A stretch of 64,000 nt of DNA from Micromonospora radicis (GTDB lineage: Bacteria; Actinomycetota; Actinomycetes; Mycobacteriales; Micromonosporaceae), in assembly GCF_003583405.1 (NCBI RefSeq), contig NZ_QXEC01000028.1, forward strand, positions 1 to 64,000, written 5' to 3'. The first letter of the stretch is position 1. Each line of letters opens with the position of its first letter. The position numbers were made by a program, and so were the translations under genes. Positions 54,902 through 63,650 of this stretch are shown piece by piece. The notes under the pieces are model-generated. The model saw only the letters and a program-made list of their open reading frames with translations, was not told the DNA's origin and did no database searches.

Positions 54902-55990
54902 TCAGAGCGCGAGGGCGGCGGCGGCAGCGGTGTGCGCGGGTGGCGGGAGGAGTTGGGAGGGTACGCCGTGTGCCGCCAGGGCGGTGCGGAGGCGCTGTAC
55001 GTCGGCACCGAAGCGGACCAGTTGGACCGGGCCGACCGGGGTGGGCGGCGAGCAGAGCACCAGCGCGCTGGCCCGGGTGGGCCAGCCGGGGATGGTGGCG
55101 ACCAGACCGGTGCGTACGTCGTCGTCGCGGACCGGGGTGAAGAGCGTGCCGGGCGCGACCACGTCGGCCACCGTGGCGATCGCCCGGTCGACCAGCGCCG
55201 GATCGGGTGCCGCGTCGCCGGGGCGGTCCGGCAGGGTGGCGGCGGCGGTGAACCCGGCGGCCTTCGCCTCGGCGGTGCCGAGCGAGAACAGATCCATCGA
55301 GGCGTCCCGGACCAGGACCGTCGCCCCCTCGCCGTCACCGGCCGGCGGTGCGCCCAGGTAGCCGCGGATCACCGCGACCGGCATCTGGTCGCACTTGCCC
55401 TTGATCAGCTCGCCGGCCGCGGCCAGCTCGTCGACCACCGCCATCTGGGTCAGCACCAGTTCGTTGCCGTACGGGTCGACCTCGCCCCGGTGATCGCGGA
55501 TGGCGTCCATCCCGGCGACGCCGAGGGCGACGTCGGTGAGCCCGTTGCGCCAGGGGCGGCCCATGGTGTCGCTGACGATCACGGCCACGTTGACGCCGTA
55601 CCGCTGGTGCAGCCCGGCGCGGAGCGTCCGGGCGGAGGCGTCCGGGTCCGTCGGCAGCAGCACCAGTCGGGTCTTGTCGACGTTTGAGGCGTCGATCCCG
55701 GCCGAGGCCATCACGAAGCCGTGCCGGGTCTGCACGATCCGGGTGTTGCCGCGGCTGGCCACCACCCGGACGGACTCGGCCGCGAGCACCTCGTCGCGGG
55801 CCGCGTCCCGCTCCGGGCCGTCGGCGGGGACGTCCACCAGCCGGCCCTCGGCCTTCGAGATGATCTTGCTGGTCACCACCAGCACGTCGCCGTCGCGCAG
55901 CCAGGGCGCCGCTGTCCCGATCAGCGCCGCCAGGTCGTCGCCCTCGGTCACGTGGCCGATGCCGGGCACCGGCAGGATCTCCAGTCTCAT
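54902..55990 (-). CDS. Coenzyme F420-0:L-glutamate ligase (CofE/FbiB N-domain type)
   Basis: 362 residues. It adds glutamates to F420-0. The CofE domain (1-245) shows EILPVPGIGHVTEGDDL, VVTSKIISKAEGR, IVSDTMGRPWRNGLTDVALG and IKGKCDQMPVAVIRGYLG. The remaining ~115 residues (ATVADVVAPGTLFTPVRDDD and after) are too short to be the ~200-residue FMN nitroreductase domain of full FbiB. ATG 55990 overlaps the fbiA stop by 4 bp (ATGA). The frame reads open far upstream through fbiA and beyond, which is a shadow. Confidence 0.9.
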   Translation of the reverse strand: MRLEILPVPGIGHVTEGDDLAALIGTAAPWLRDGDVLVVTSKIISKAEGRLVDVPADGPERDAARDEVLAAESVRVVASRGNTRIVQTRHGFVMASAGIDASNVDKTRLVLLPTDPDASARTLRAGLHQRYGVNVAVIVSDTMGRPWRNGLTDVALGVAGMDAIRDHRGEVDPYGNELVLTQMAVVDELAAAGELIKGKCDQMPVAVIRGYLGAPPAGDGEGATVLVRDASMDLFSLGTAEAKAAGFTAAATLPDRPGDAAPDPALVDRAIATVADVVAPGTLFTPVRDDDVRTGLVATIPGWPTRASALVLCSPPTPVGPVQLVRFGADVQRLRTALAAHGVPSQLLPPPAHTAAAAALAL

Positions 55991-56934
55991 GCCATCTCCA
56001 CCGCGGCGCGGACCATCGCCGCCGTCGCCGCCTCGTCGGTCATCCGCAGCGGTACCGCGCGTACGGTCACCTCCGGCACCAGCGTGCCCGCGTCCTCCTC
56101 GGCGACCAGCCAGCCGTCGAGCAGGCCACCGGCGCTGCGCCCGCCGTACAGCCGACCCACCCCGGCGGCGCTGCACTCGGTGCCGACCGCCGCCAGGCAG
56201 CGATCCGCCATGCCCCGTACCGGCGCGCCGCCGATGATCGGCGAGACACCCACGACCGGAGCCGGCCCGTCCGTCACCGCCTCCCGCAGGCCCGGCACGG
56301 CCAGGATGGGCGCGATGCTGACCACCGGGTTGCTCGGCGCGATCAGTACCAGGTCCGCCTCGGCGATCGCCTCGGTCACGCCGGGCGCCGGCTTGGCCGC
56401 GTCGGCGCCGACGAAGACGAACCGGTGGGTGGGCAGCTGCGCCCGGTACCGCACCCACCACTCCTGGAAGTGGATGGCCCGCTGCGCGCCGTCGAGGTCG
56501 ACCACCACGTGCGTCTCCAGCCGGTCGTCGGTCGCCGGCAGCAGGCGTACGCCGGGCTGCCAGCGGGCCGACACCGCCGCGGTGACCTGGTGCAGCGGAT
56601 AGCCGGCGTCCAACATGGTGGTGCGCACCAGGTGGGTGGCGATGTCCCGGTCGCCCAGGCCGAACCAGCTCGGCTCGGCACCGTAACCGGCCAACTCGGT
56701 CTGGACCGTCCAGCTCTCGTCGACCCGGCCCCAGCCGCGCTCCGGGTCGGCGCCGCCGCCCAGGGTGTACATGACGCTGTCCAGGTCCGGGCAGATCCGC
56801 AGGCCGTGCAGGCGCAGGTCGTCGCCGACGTTGACCACCGCGGTCACCTCGGCGCCCACCTCGCGGGCGTGCGCCCGCACCCCGAGCAGGAACCGGGCAC
56901 CGCCGATTCCGCCGGTCAGAACCACGATGCGCAT
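55987..56934 (-). CDS. fbiA: 2-phospho-L-lactate (phosphoenolpyruvate) transferase CofD/FbiA
   Basis: 315 residues. It transfers the phosphoenolpyruvyl or phospholactyl group from its GDP-activated form to Fo, giving (dehydro-)F420-0. Motifs: VVLTGGIGGARFLLGV at the N-terminus, VNVGDDLRLHGLRICPDLDS, WFGLGDRDIATHLVRT and LIAPSNPVVSIAPILAVPG. It forms a two-gene operon with the CofE gene. ATG 56934 gives the family N-terminus and has AAGGATGGGCGG upstream. In M. tuberculosis fbiA-fbiB run opposite to manB and whiB2, as here (recalled). Confidence 0.95.
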   Translation of the reverse strand: MRIVVLTGGIGGARFLLGVRAHAREVGAEVTAVVNVGDDLRLHGLRICPDLDSVMYTLGGGADPERGWGRVDESWTVQTELAGYGAEPSWFGLGDRDIATHLVRTTMLDAGYPLHQVTAAVSARWQPGVRLLPATDDRLETHVVVDLDGAQRAIHFQEWWVRYRAQLPTHRFVFVGADAAKPAPGVTEAIAEADLVLIAPSNPVVSIAPILAVPGLREAVTDGPAPVVGVSPIIGGAPVRGMADRCLAAVGTECSAAGVGRLYGGRSAGGLLDGWLVAEEDAGTLVPEVTVRAVPLRMTDEAATAAMVRAAVEMA

Positions 56935-57031
56935 CCGCCCATCCTTGCCTACGTGACGCCTGCGGCGTGCGGTCGCCCGGGGAGACTAGGCTCACGTCGG
57001 CATCTGTCCGCTTTCGCCCCTGGGAGAGTTC

Positions 57032-58087
57032 GTGACCAGCCCCGCCGAGCCGCCGCCCACCGATCCGACCCCGGCAAGCCAGGTGACCCGGCCGCTGCGG
57101 GAGCTCGCCGCCTTCGTGTTCCTGGGCGCGAACGCCCTGCTCCTGTTCGTCGGTCTGATCCGGCTGCTCGCCCCGCAGGGCGCCTACAGCACGGTGACCG
57201 GCCGGGCCGGCAGCGCCTTCTTCGCCTTCCTCGGGCTGGAGGCGGTCGTGTTGCCGGTGCTCGCCGTGCTGCTGGCCACCCATGTGGCCCCGGTGGTACC
57301 GAGGGCGAAAGCGATCACTCAGGTGGCGCTGGCCCAGTACGCGGTGAGTGCCGTTCTGGGCGGGCTGACGCTGCTGGTCTGGATGGTCGGTCGGCTGGCC
57401 GAGGCGCAGCTCTTCGACGCGCTGACCGGCATGCTCACCCGGGCCGCCTGGGTGGCACTGTTCGGGGTGGCCGGGTACGTGGTGTGGAGCATCTGGCAGC
57501 GGCTCTACCACGTGTCCCGGCCCAAGTCGGAGCCCGGCCTGTACGGCACCCCGCAGCCGAGCTGGCCGGGCCAGCCGAGTCACCCGGGCCAGCAGGGCTA
57601 CCCGGACCAGCCGAGTCATCCGGGCCAGCAGGGATACCCGGGCCAGCAGGGCCAGCCGAGTCACCCGGGCTATCCGAGCCAGTCCGGCTACCCGGGTGCC
57701 GGGTGGCCGCAGAGCGAGTGGTCGGCGGGTGCGCCGGCCGGTGCGCCGGATGCCGATCAGCCGAGCGGTTCACCGGACGGCTGGCCGGTGGCCGGGCAGC
57801 CGCCGTCGCCGGCCGGTACGCCCGCGTCCCCGCACACCTGGCCGCCGCACGGCCAGCCGGCGGTGCCGCCCCAGTCGGCGCCACCGTTCGGGCAGCCGGC
57901 CTCGGCTGACCCGACCCAGACCATCCCGCGTCAGGGCGCCGAGCCGACCCAGGTGGTTCCGGTTCAGGGCGCCGAGCCGACCCAGGTGGTCTCGGGCGGG
58001 AGCGCCGACGCGACCCAGGTGGTACCGCCGCCGGACGGGGACGCCGACCGCACCCAGCGCATCGACCCGGGTGAGCGTCCGGCCTGA
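57032..58087 (+). CDS. Four-helix membrane protein with Pro/Gln/Gly-rich repeat tail
   Basis: 351 residues. Helices are at ELAAFVFLGANALLLFVGLI (about 25-44), FLGLEAVVLPVLAVLLATHV, YAVSAVLGGLTLLVWMVG and AAWVALFGVAGYVVWSIW. The second half is low-complexity: SHPGQQGYPGQ-type repeats, then EPTQVVP repeats with Thr. Such tails occur in actinobacterial envelope proteins; the PTQVV and TQRID motifs could be phosphorylation sites for Ser/Thr kinases (inference). GTG 57032 follows GGGAGAGTTC. TAGGCT lies ~40 bp upstream. Function unknown. Confidence 0.8.
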   Translation: MTSPAEPPPTDPTPASQVTRPLRELAAFVFLGANALLLFVGLIRLLAPQGAYSTVTGRAGSAFFAFLGLEAVVLPVLAVLLATHVAPVVPRAKAITQVALAQYAVSAVLGGLTLLVWMVGRLAEAQLFDALTGMLTRAAWVALFGVAGYVVWSIWQRLYHVSRPKSEPGLYGTPQPSWPGQPSHPGQQGYPDQPSHPGQQGYPGQQGQPSHPGYPSQSGYPGAGWPQSEWSAGAPAGAPDADQPSGSPDGWPVAGQPPSPAGTPASPHTWPPHGQPAVPPQSAPPFGQPASADPTQTIPRQGAEPTQVVPVQGAEPTQVVSGGSADATQVVPPPDGDADRTQRIDPGERPA

Positions 58088-58149
58088 TCACGCCGTCCCA
58101 CCGGCCGGTGCGGTCGCCGCCTGGCCGTGGTGCGCGCCGGCTCAGCGAA

Positions 58150-58155
58150 TAGGCT
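58150..58155 (+). promoter_or_regulatory. Candidate -10 box of fbiC (leaderless)
   Basis: TAGGCT, 6-nt spacer GAGCGG, ATG at 58162; no Shine-Dalgarno. Confidence 0.5.
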
Positions 58156-58161
58156 GAGCGG

Positions 58162-60717
58162 ATGGTTGATCGGATCGAGCCGGCGCCGGGCGAGGCGGCC
58201 GTACGGCGGGCGTTGCGCCGGGCCGCCGCCGGCCGGGCGCTCGACGTCGACGAGGCGTCCGCGCTGCTGGCCGCCCGCGGCGCGGCGCTGGAGGAACTGT
58301 TCGACATCGCCGGGGCGATCCGCGACGCCGGCCTGCGCGACGCGGGTCGGCCCGGCGTGGTCACCTACTCCAAGAAGGTCTTCATCCCGCTGACCCGGTT
58401 GTGCCGGGACCGCTGCCACTACTGCACCTTCGCCACCGTGCCGCACCGGCTGCCGGCGGCCTTCCTCGACCGCGACGAGGTGTTGGAGATCGCCCGGGCC
58501 GGTGCCGCGCAGGGCTGCAAGGAGGCGCTGTTCACGCTGGGTGACCGGCCGGAGGAGCGCTGGCCGGCGGCCCGGCAGTGGCTGGACGAGCGGGGCTACG
58601 GGTCGACGCTGGACTATCTGCGCGCCTGCGCCGTCGCGGTGCTGGAGGAGACCGGCCTGCTGCCGCACCTGAACCCGGGCGTGCTCTCCTGGTCGGAACT
58701 GCACCGGCTCAAGCCGGTCGCGCCCAGCATGGGCATGATGCTGGAGACCACCGCCACCCGGCTCTGGTCGGAGCCGGGTGGCCCGCACTACGGCTCGCCG
58801 GACAAGGAACCGGCGGTGCGGTTGCGGGTGCTCGACGACGCCGGTCGGGTCGGCGTCCCGTTCACCACCGGCATCCTGATCGGCATCGGCGAGACCCCCG
58901 CCGAGCGGGTGGAAGCGATCTTCGCGATCCGGCGGGCGATGCGGGAGTACGGCCACCTCCAGGAGGTGATCGTGCAGAACTTCCGCGCCAAGCCGGACAC
59001 CGCCATGCGGGGGATGCCCGACGCGGAGCTGCACGACCTCGCCGCCACCGTGGCGGTGGCCCGGGTGCTGCTCGGCCCGAAGGCCCGCGTGCAGGCGCCC
59101 CCCAACCTGATCGCCGGGGAGTACGACCTGTTGCTGCGGGCCGGCATCGACGACTGGGGCGGGGTCTCCCCGGTCACCCCGGACCACGTCAACCCGGAGC
59201 GTCCCTGGCCGCAGCTCGACGAGTTGGCGGCGCGTACCGCGGCGGCCGGGTTCACGCTGCGGGAACGGTTGACCGTCTACCCGGAGTACGTGCGGGCCGG
59301 CGAGCCGTGGCTGGACCCGCGCCTGCTGCCGCACGTCGGCGCGCTGGCCGATCCGGCGACCGGGCTGGCCGTGGAGTCGGCGTGGCCGGTCGGTCGACCG
59401 TGGCAGGAGCCGGACGAGACCTACGGCGGGCGTACCGACCTGCACGCCACCATCGACACCACCGGGCGTACCGAGGACCGGCGGGGTGACTTCGACCAGG
59501 TCTACGGCGACTGGTCCGAGGTGGCCGCGAAGGTGGCCGCACCGGTGGCGCGGACGGGCGCCGGCGACGCGGCCGACGCCGACCGGCGGCCCACCGCCGG
59601 CGCCGGTGACGCCGACCTGCGTACCGGGCTGCGGCTGGCCGCCGACGACCCGGCGGCGCTGCTCGAATCTCGGCACGCCGACGCCGCGCTCGCGCTCTTC
59701 GCGGCGGACGGGCCGGCGCTGGACGAGTTGTGCCGCACCGCGGACGCGTTGCGCCGGGACACCGTCGGCGACGACATCACGTACGTGGTCAACCGCAACA
59801 TCAACTTCTCGAACGTCTGCTACGTGGGCTGCCGGTTCTGCGCCTTTGCCCAGCGGGAACGCGACGCCGACGCGTACCGGCTCTCGGTGGAACAGGTCGC
59901 CGACCGGGCGCAGGAGGCGTGGGACGCCGGGGCCAGCGAGGTCTGTATCCAGGGCGGCATCGATCCGAAGATGCCGGTGACCGGCTACGCCGACCTGGTC
60001 CGGGCGATCAAGGCGCGGGTGCCGCAGCTGCACGTGCACGCCTTCTCCCCGATGGAGATCGTCACCGCCGCGGCCAAGGCCGGCGTGTCGGTCCGGGAGT
60101 GGCTGACCGAGCTGCGCGACGCGGGGCTGGACACCATCCCGGGCACCGCCGCGGAGATCCTCGACGACGAGGTGCGGTGGGTGCTGACCAAGGGCAAGCT
60201 GCCGGCCGCCGCCTGGGTCGAGGCGGTCAGCACCGCCCACGAGCTGGGCATCCGGTCCAGCTGCACGATGATGTACGGCCACGTCGACCATCCCGGGCAG
60301 TGGCTGGCGCACTTCCGGGTACTGGCCGGGGTGCAGGACCGTACCGGTGGGTTCACCGAGTTCGTGGCGCTGCCGTTCGTGCACACCAACGCCCCGATCT
60401 ACCTCGCCGGCATCGCCCGACCCGGGCCGACCTGGCGGGAGAACCGGGCGGTGCACGCGATGGCCCGCGTGCTGCTGCACGGCCGGATCGACAACATCCA
60501 GTGCTCCTGGGTGAAGCTCGGCGACGCGGGTACCGCGGAGCTGCTCCGCAGTGGCTGCAACGACCTGGGCGGCACGTTGATGGAGGAGACCATCTCGCGG
60601 ATGGCCGGATCGGGCAACGGGTCGGCGCGTACCGAGGAGCAGCTGCACGCGATCGCGGCGGCGGCGGGTCGACCGGCGCGTAGGCGGACGACTTCGTACG
60701 GTCACGTCAGCGCCTAG
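58162..60717 (+). CDS. fbiC: Bifunctional FO synthase FbiC (CofG+CofH)
   Basis: 851 residues with two radical-SAM domains that together build the deazaflavin Fo from tyrosine and a ribityl-diaminouracil. The CofG half has CRDRCHYC (C81, C85, C88); the CofH half has CYVGCRFC (C553, C557, C560). A linker of low complexity (about 455-490) joins them. Other motifs: GVLSWSELHRLKPVAPSMGM, FRAKPDTAMRG, AFSPMEIVTAAAKAG and CNDLGGTLMEETISRMAG. Fusion of both halves is normal in actinobacteria. With fbiA and cofE nearby the window covers most of the F420 pathway. Confidence 0.96.
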   Translation: MVDRIEPAPGEAAVRRALRRAAAGRALDVDEASALLAARGAALEELFDIAGAIRDAGLRDAGRPGVVTYSKKVFIPLTRLCRDRCHYCTFATVPHRLPAAFLDRDEVLEIARAGAAQGCKEALFTLGDRPEERWPAARQWLDERGYGSTLDYLRACAVAVLEETGLLPHLNPGVLSWSELHRLKPVAPSMGMMLETTATRLWSEPGGPHYGSPDKEPAVRLRVLDDAGRVGVPFTTGILIGIGETPAERVEAIFAIRRAMREYGHLQEVIVQNFRAKPDTAMRGMPDAELHDLAATVAVARVLLGPKARVQAPPNLIAGEYDLLLRAGIDDWGGVSPVTPDHVNPERPWPQLDELAARTAAAGFTLRERLTVYPEYVRAGEPWLDPRLLPHVGALADPATGLAVESAWPVGRPWQEPDETYGGRTDLHATIDTTGRTEDRRGDFDQVYGDWSEVAAKVAAPVARTGAGDAADADRRPTAGAGDADLRTGLRLAADDPAALLESRHADAALALFAADGPALDELCRTADALRRDTVGDDITYVVNRNINFSNVCYVGCRFCAFAQRERDADAYRLSVEQVADRAQEAWDAGASEVCIQGGIDPKMPVTGYADLVRAIKARVPQLHVHAFSPMEIVTAAAKAGVSVREWLTELRDAGLDTIPGTAAEILDDEVRWVLTKGKLPAAAWVEAVSTAHELGIRSSCTMMYGHVDHPGQWLAHFRVLAGVQDRTGGFTEFVALPFVHTNAPIYLAGIARPGPTWRENRAVHAMARVLLHGRIDNIQCSWVKLGDAGTAELLRSGCNDLGGTLMEETISRMAGSGNGSARTEEQLHAIAAAAGRPARRRTTSYGHVSA

Positions 60718-60872
60718 CGTCGAACCTTCGGCGGCTGCCGGCCGTACCTGTCGATGCCGGCGGCGGTAGCGGCGAGGACCGCCGCCGGCACCCCCTCGGG
60801 GGCCGGTGGGAACGCTTCCGGTCCCCCTCCGCCGACGCGGGCGCGTGCGCGCCGCCGCTGGAAAGGTTGCCA

Positions 60873-61157
60873 ATGAGAACTCAGACGCGCAGGCGGGGCT
60901 GGCCGAAGCTGACCCGCCGTCAGACGCTGACGGCCGCTGCCAGCGCCACCCTCGGCGCCGCTACGCTCGCGGTGACGGGCCTGTCGGTCGCCGGTGAGCG
61001 CGGCAACGGCGTGGCGGCCGGTGCCGACGAGACGATCGTCGTGCACCTGCGGGACGCCCGCTCAGGGACGATGGACGTCTTCGTCGGCGAGTCCCGCATC
61101 GAGGTACGCGACAAGGGGCTGGCCGACCGGCTGCGCCGCGCCGCCGCCCGACGCTGA
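60873..61157 (+). CDS. Small twin-arginine-signal protein preceding DUF4331 gene
   Basis: 94 residues. The N-terminus is basic with LTRRQTLTAAASATLGAAT, a Tat-like signal (RRQTL then a hydrophobic stretch). The mature part is only ~50 residues (ETIVVHLRDARSGTMDVFVG). I do not recognise a family, but TIVVHLRDARSG.M.VFVG.. is beta-strand-like. ATG 60873 follows GAAAGGTTGCCA. It is 261 bp upstream of the DUF4331 gene, so co-transcription is uncertain. Confidence 0.7.
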   Translation: MRTQTRRRGWPKLTRRQTLTAAASATLGAATLAVTGLSVAGERGNGVAAGADETIVVHLRDARSGTMDVFVGESRIEVRDKGLADRLRRAAARR

Positions 61158-61418
61158 GTCGAGGCCACCCGAGCCAGCGCGCCAGCCGGCCCGCCGCGCC
61201 CGCCCGGCGCCCCGGTGCCCGTCTCGGCGCTGACCCGCAGCACCACCTCCGCCCGCCGGGCGGAGAAACCCGCAGTGTCGTCCCGCCCACCGGGTGGGGA
61301 TCAACCCTCACCGTCGCCCCGCCGCAGCGGGCGGAGGCGGCGTGTTCGGCCCGGCGCGGGCTCTCAGCGCCTGGCCGGTCATCCCATTCGCTCCTTAGCA
61401 CCGTGAGGTGGGTTCGTC

Positions 61419-62813
61419 ATGTCTTCACACCGTGAGGCACCGGAGATCGCCAAGGATCCGGTCGCCGATTCATCGGACCTCTACGCGTTCGTCACCCCGG
61501 ACCGTCCGGACACGGTGACGTTGATCGCCAACTACGTGCCGCTGCAACTGCCCTCCGGCGGCCCGAACTTCTTCGAGTTCGGCGACGACGTGCGGTACGA
61601 GATCCACATCGACAACAACGGTGACGGCCGGCCGGACGTCACCTATCGGTTCGAGTTCAGCACCGAGATCACCAACCCGAACAGCTTCCTCTACAACACC
61701 GGGCCGATCGAGGCGTTGGACAGCAAGAACTGGAACCGGCGGCAGTTCTACCGGCTCACCCGCATCGCCGACGGCAAGGAGCAGGTGCTGGCCCGTAAGC
61801 TGCCCTGCCCGCCGAGCAACGTGGGCCCGCTGTCCATCCCGAGGTACGGCGACCTGGTCCGCCAGGCCACCTTCTCGCTCTCCACCGGTGAGAAGGTCTT
61901 CGCCGGCCAGCGGGCGGACGGCTTCTACGTGGACCTCGGGGCGATCTTCGACCTCGGCACGCTGCGGCCGTTCCAACAGTTGCACGTCGCCGGGAAGAAG
62001 ATCTTCAAGGTCGCCGGGGAGCCGGTCAACGCCCTCGACCGGCTGAACGTGCACAGCCTGGCGTTGCAGGTGCCGCTGGCCAAGCTGCGCCGGCGGGCCG
62101 ACCGCTACCACTGGCAGGAACCCGCCTCGGTGATCGGTGTCTGGACGGCGGCGTCGCGACGACAGGTCAAGGTGCTGGGGGACCGCGTCGCGGCCGACAC
62201 CGCGGCCGGTCCGTTCACCCAGGTGTCCCGGTTGGGTAACCCGTTGTTCAACGAGGTCATCGTGCCGATGTCGCAGAAGGACACCTGGAACACCCTGCCG
62301 CCGTCGGAGGACAAGCGGTTCGCCCAGTTCGTCGAGCGGCCGGAGCTGGCCGCCCTGCTGCCGGTGCTCTATCCCGGCGTCTTTCCGAACCTGGACAAGC
62401 TGAACAAGTCGAAGAAGGCCCGGGCGGACCTGGTCGCCATCCTGCTCACCGGGATTCCGGAGGGGCTGATCGACGGCTTCAGCAACGCCACCGGCGACAC
62501 GCAGGCCGACATGCTGCGGTTGAACACCGCCATCCCGCCGGCCCGGCGGCCGAACCGGCTGGGTGTGCTCGGCGGTGACCTCGCCGGCTACCCGAACGGC
62601 CGGCGGGTCACCGACGACGTGGTGACCATCGCGCTGCGGGCCATCGCCGGGTTGACCGTGCCGCTGGTGGATCGCAAGTTCACCCCGGACGAGGCGGCGG
62701 CCGCGGTCACGCCGGGGCTGACCGAGGCGGACGTGACCGCGCCGTTCCTGCGGAAGTTCCCGTTCCTCGGTACGCCCTACGACGGCTTCAACAACCCGTC
62801 GGCAGGCGCCTGA
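61419..62813 (+). CDS. DUF4331 domain protein
   Basis: 464 residues. The DUF4331 N-terminus SSHREAPEIAKDPVADSSDL and YAFVTPDRPDTVTLIANYVP are clear, with an Asp/Asn-rich metal-like loop at YEIHIDNNGDGRPDVTYRF. Its C-terminal half has NALDRLNVHSLALQVPLAKL and FGLL-type features of the family. No signal peptide is visible. DUF4331 proteins have no agreed function. ATG follows TTAGCACCGTGAGGTGGGTTCGTC, with GAGGTGG as the ribosome-binding site. The His-rich gene follows 14 bp downstream, so they are probably an operon. Confidence 0.85.
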   Translation: MSSHREAPEIAKDPVADSSDLYAFVTPDRPDTVTLIANYVPLQLPSGGPNFFEFGDDVRYEIHIDNNGDGRPDVTYRFEFSTEITNPNSFLYNTGPIEALDSKNWNRRQFYRLTRIADGKEQVLARKLPCPPSNVGPLSIPRYGDLVRQATFSLSTGEKVFAGQRADGFYVDLGAIFDLGTLRPFQQLHVAGKKIFKVAGEPVNALDRLNVHSLALQVPLAKLRRRADRYHWQEPASVIGVWTAASRRQVKVLGDRVAADTAAGPFTQVSRLGNPLFNEVIVPMSQKDTWNTLPPSEDKRFAQFVERPELAALLPVLYPGVFPNLDKLNKSKKARADLVAILLTGIPEGLIDGFSNATGDTQADMLRLNTAIPPARRPNRLGVLGGDLAGYPNGRRVTDDVVTIALRAIAGLTVPLVDRKFTPDEAAAAVTPGLTEADVTAPFLRKFPFLGTPYDGFNNPSAGA

Positions 62814-62827
62814 ACGGGAGGGGGATC

Positions 62828-63181
62828 ATGGCCGAACACTCACATTCGCATGCCCATGCGTACGGGCCGACCGGTAGTGGCAGCGTCATGCTCAACCTCG
62901 GCGGCGACACCGGTGCCCTGATCGTCTATACCGGACGACAGCTGCTCGGCCGGGAGATCGAGATCAGCCGGGTGGGCGACGTCGGGCCCCGCACCCACGC
63001 CGCCGTACGGGAGCGTCCGGTCCAGGATGGCACCTTCCACAGTGTTGTCTACGCCGATCTCCCCGCTGGCACCTATACCGTCTGGTGGGACGACGAACGG
63101 CCGGCCGGAACGGTCGTCGTCGCCGGTGGATCGGTTGCCGAGTTCACCTGGCCCACCAGCGCATCCTTGCCCGTCGGCTAA
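62828..63181 (+). CDS. His-rich N-terminus, beta-rich small protein
   Basis: 117 residues. It opens with HSHSHAHAYG (five His in ten residues), a possible metal-binding tail. The rest is predicted beta: GSVMLNLGGDTGALIVYTG, EIEISRVGD and LPAGTYTVWWDDERPAGTVVV, resembling a small Ig-like or prealbumin-like sandwich. No signal peptide is visible. It follows the DUF4331 gene closely, with GGGAGGGGGATC before ATG. Family not recognised; a strong hairpin follows the stop. Confidence 0.75.
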   Translation: MAEHSHSHAHAYGPTGSGSVMLNLGGDTGALIVYTGRQLLGREIEISRVGDVGPRTHAAVRERPVQDGTFHSVVYADLPAGTYTVWWDDERPAGTVVVAGGSVAEFTWPTSASLPVG

Positions 63182-63197
63182 GCCTGCCGAACGCACC

Positions 63198-63240
63198 GAC
63201 AACGGCGTTCCGTCCACCATGTGGGCGGGACGCCGTTGTC
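63198..63240 (+). terminator. Strong terminator hairpin after the DUF4331 operon
   Basis: GACAACGGCG (63198-63207) pairs with 63231-63240; the stem continues inward through 63217/63221 with two G-U pairs, about 20 pairs in all, with a 3-nt loop. It starts 17 nt after the stop of the His-rich gene. Confidence 0.85.
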
Positions 63241-63506
63241 GTGTGTCCACCCGGCAGGCGGGTCGGACGAAGTCGGGTTAACCTTGCCAGTCAAGATCAA
63301 CCGATCTTGCGGGTGGTCTTCCGAGGGTTCGCGTCGGGCTCGATCACCCCTGTCGCGCGCCGGGCGCCACGGGAGAAAACTCGGGCAACTCGCCGGAGGG
63401 GGCGTTACTCGGCCGGGGTCTGAATCGATAGGGCAGGGCGAGACCGGGTGGTGCGTACGGCCGCCTGGCTGCGTGTCGGGAGGGCGACTCCATTATCAAG
63501 TTTGGC

Positions 63507-63536
63507 TTGACGGCGCACGCATTACACGCGTGTAAT
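63507..63536 (+). promoter_or_regulatory. WhiB2 promoter overlapped by a 16-bp palindrome
   Basis: TTGACG (63507-63512) and TGTAAT (63531-63536) are spaced by 18 nt, a good sigma-A-like promoter. ATTACACGCGTGTAAT (63521-63536) is a perfect palindrome covering the spacer and the -10 box, an ideal position for a dimeric repressor. It would give a leader of roughly 110 nt to ATG 63651. The regulator is unknown. Confidence 0.6.
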
Positions 63537-63650
63537 TTGAATGGGGTTGTTCGCGCGGAACGCAACAAAACGGGGCCGGACGGACAAACACGCCTTTCGC
63601 GTGGGGGGTTGCAGCGGCGATGACGCCGGTGCGCGACAAGGAGGCAACTG

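Noticed and set aside
55991..57664. An in-frame extension upstream of the F420 ligase
   Set aside because: It overlaps fbiA in another frame. The ATG at 55990 overlapping the fbiA stop is the true coupling point.
63292..63309. CAAGATC/GATCTTG 7-bp inverted repeat as a fourth member of the GATC palindrome class
   Set aside because: The stem is too short compared with 17-22 bp in the others; it could be chance.
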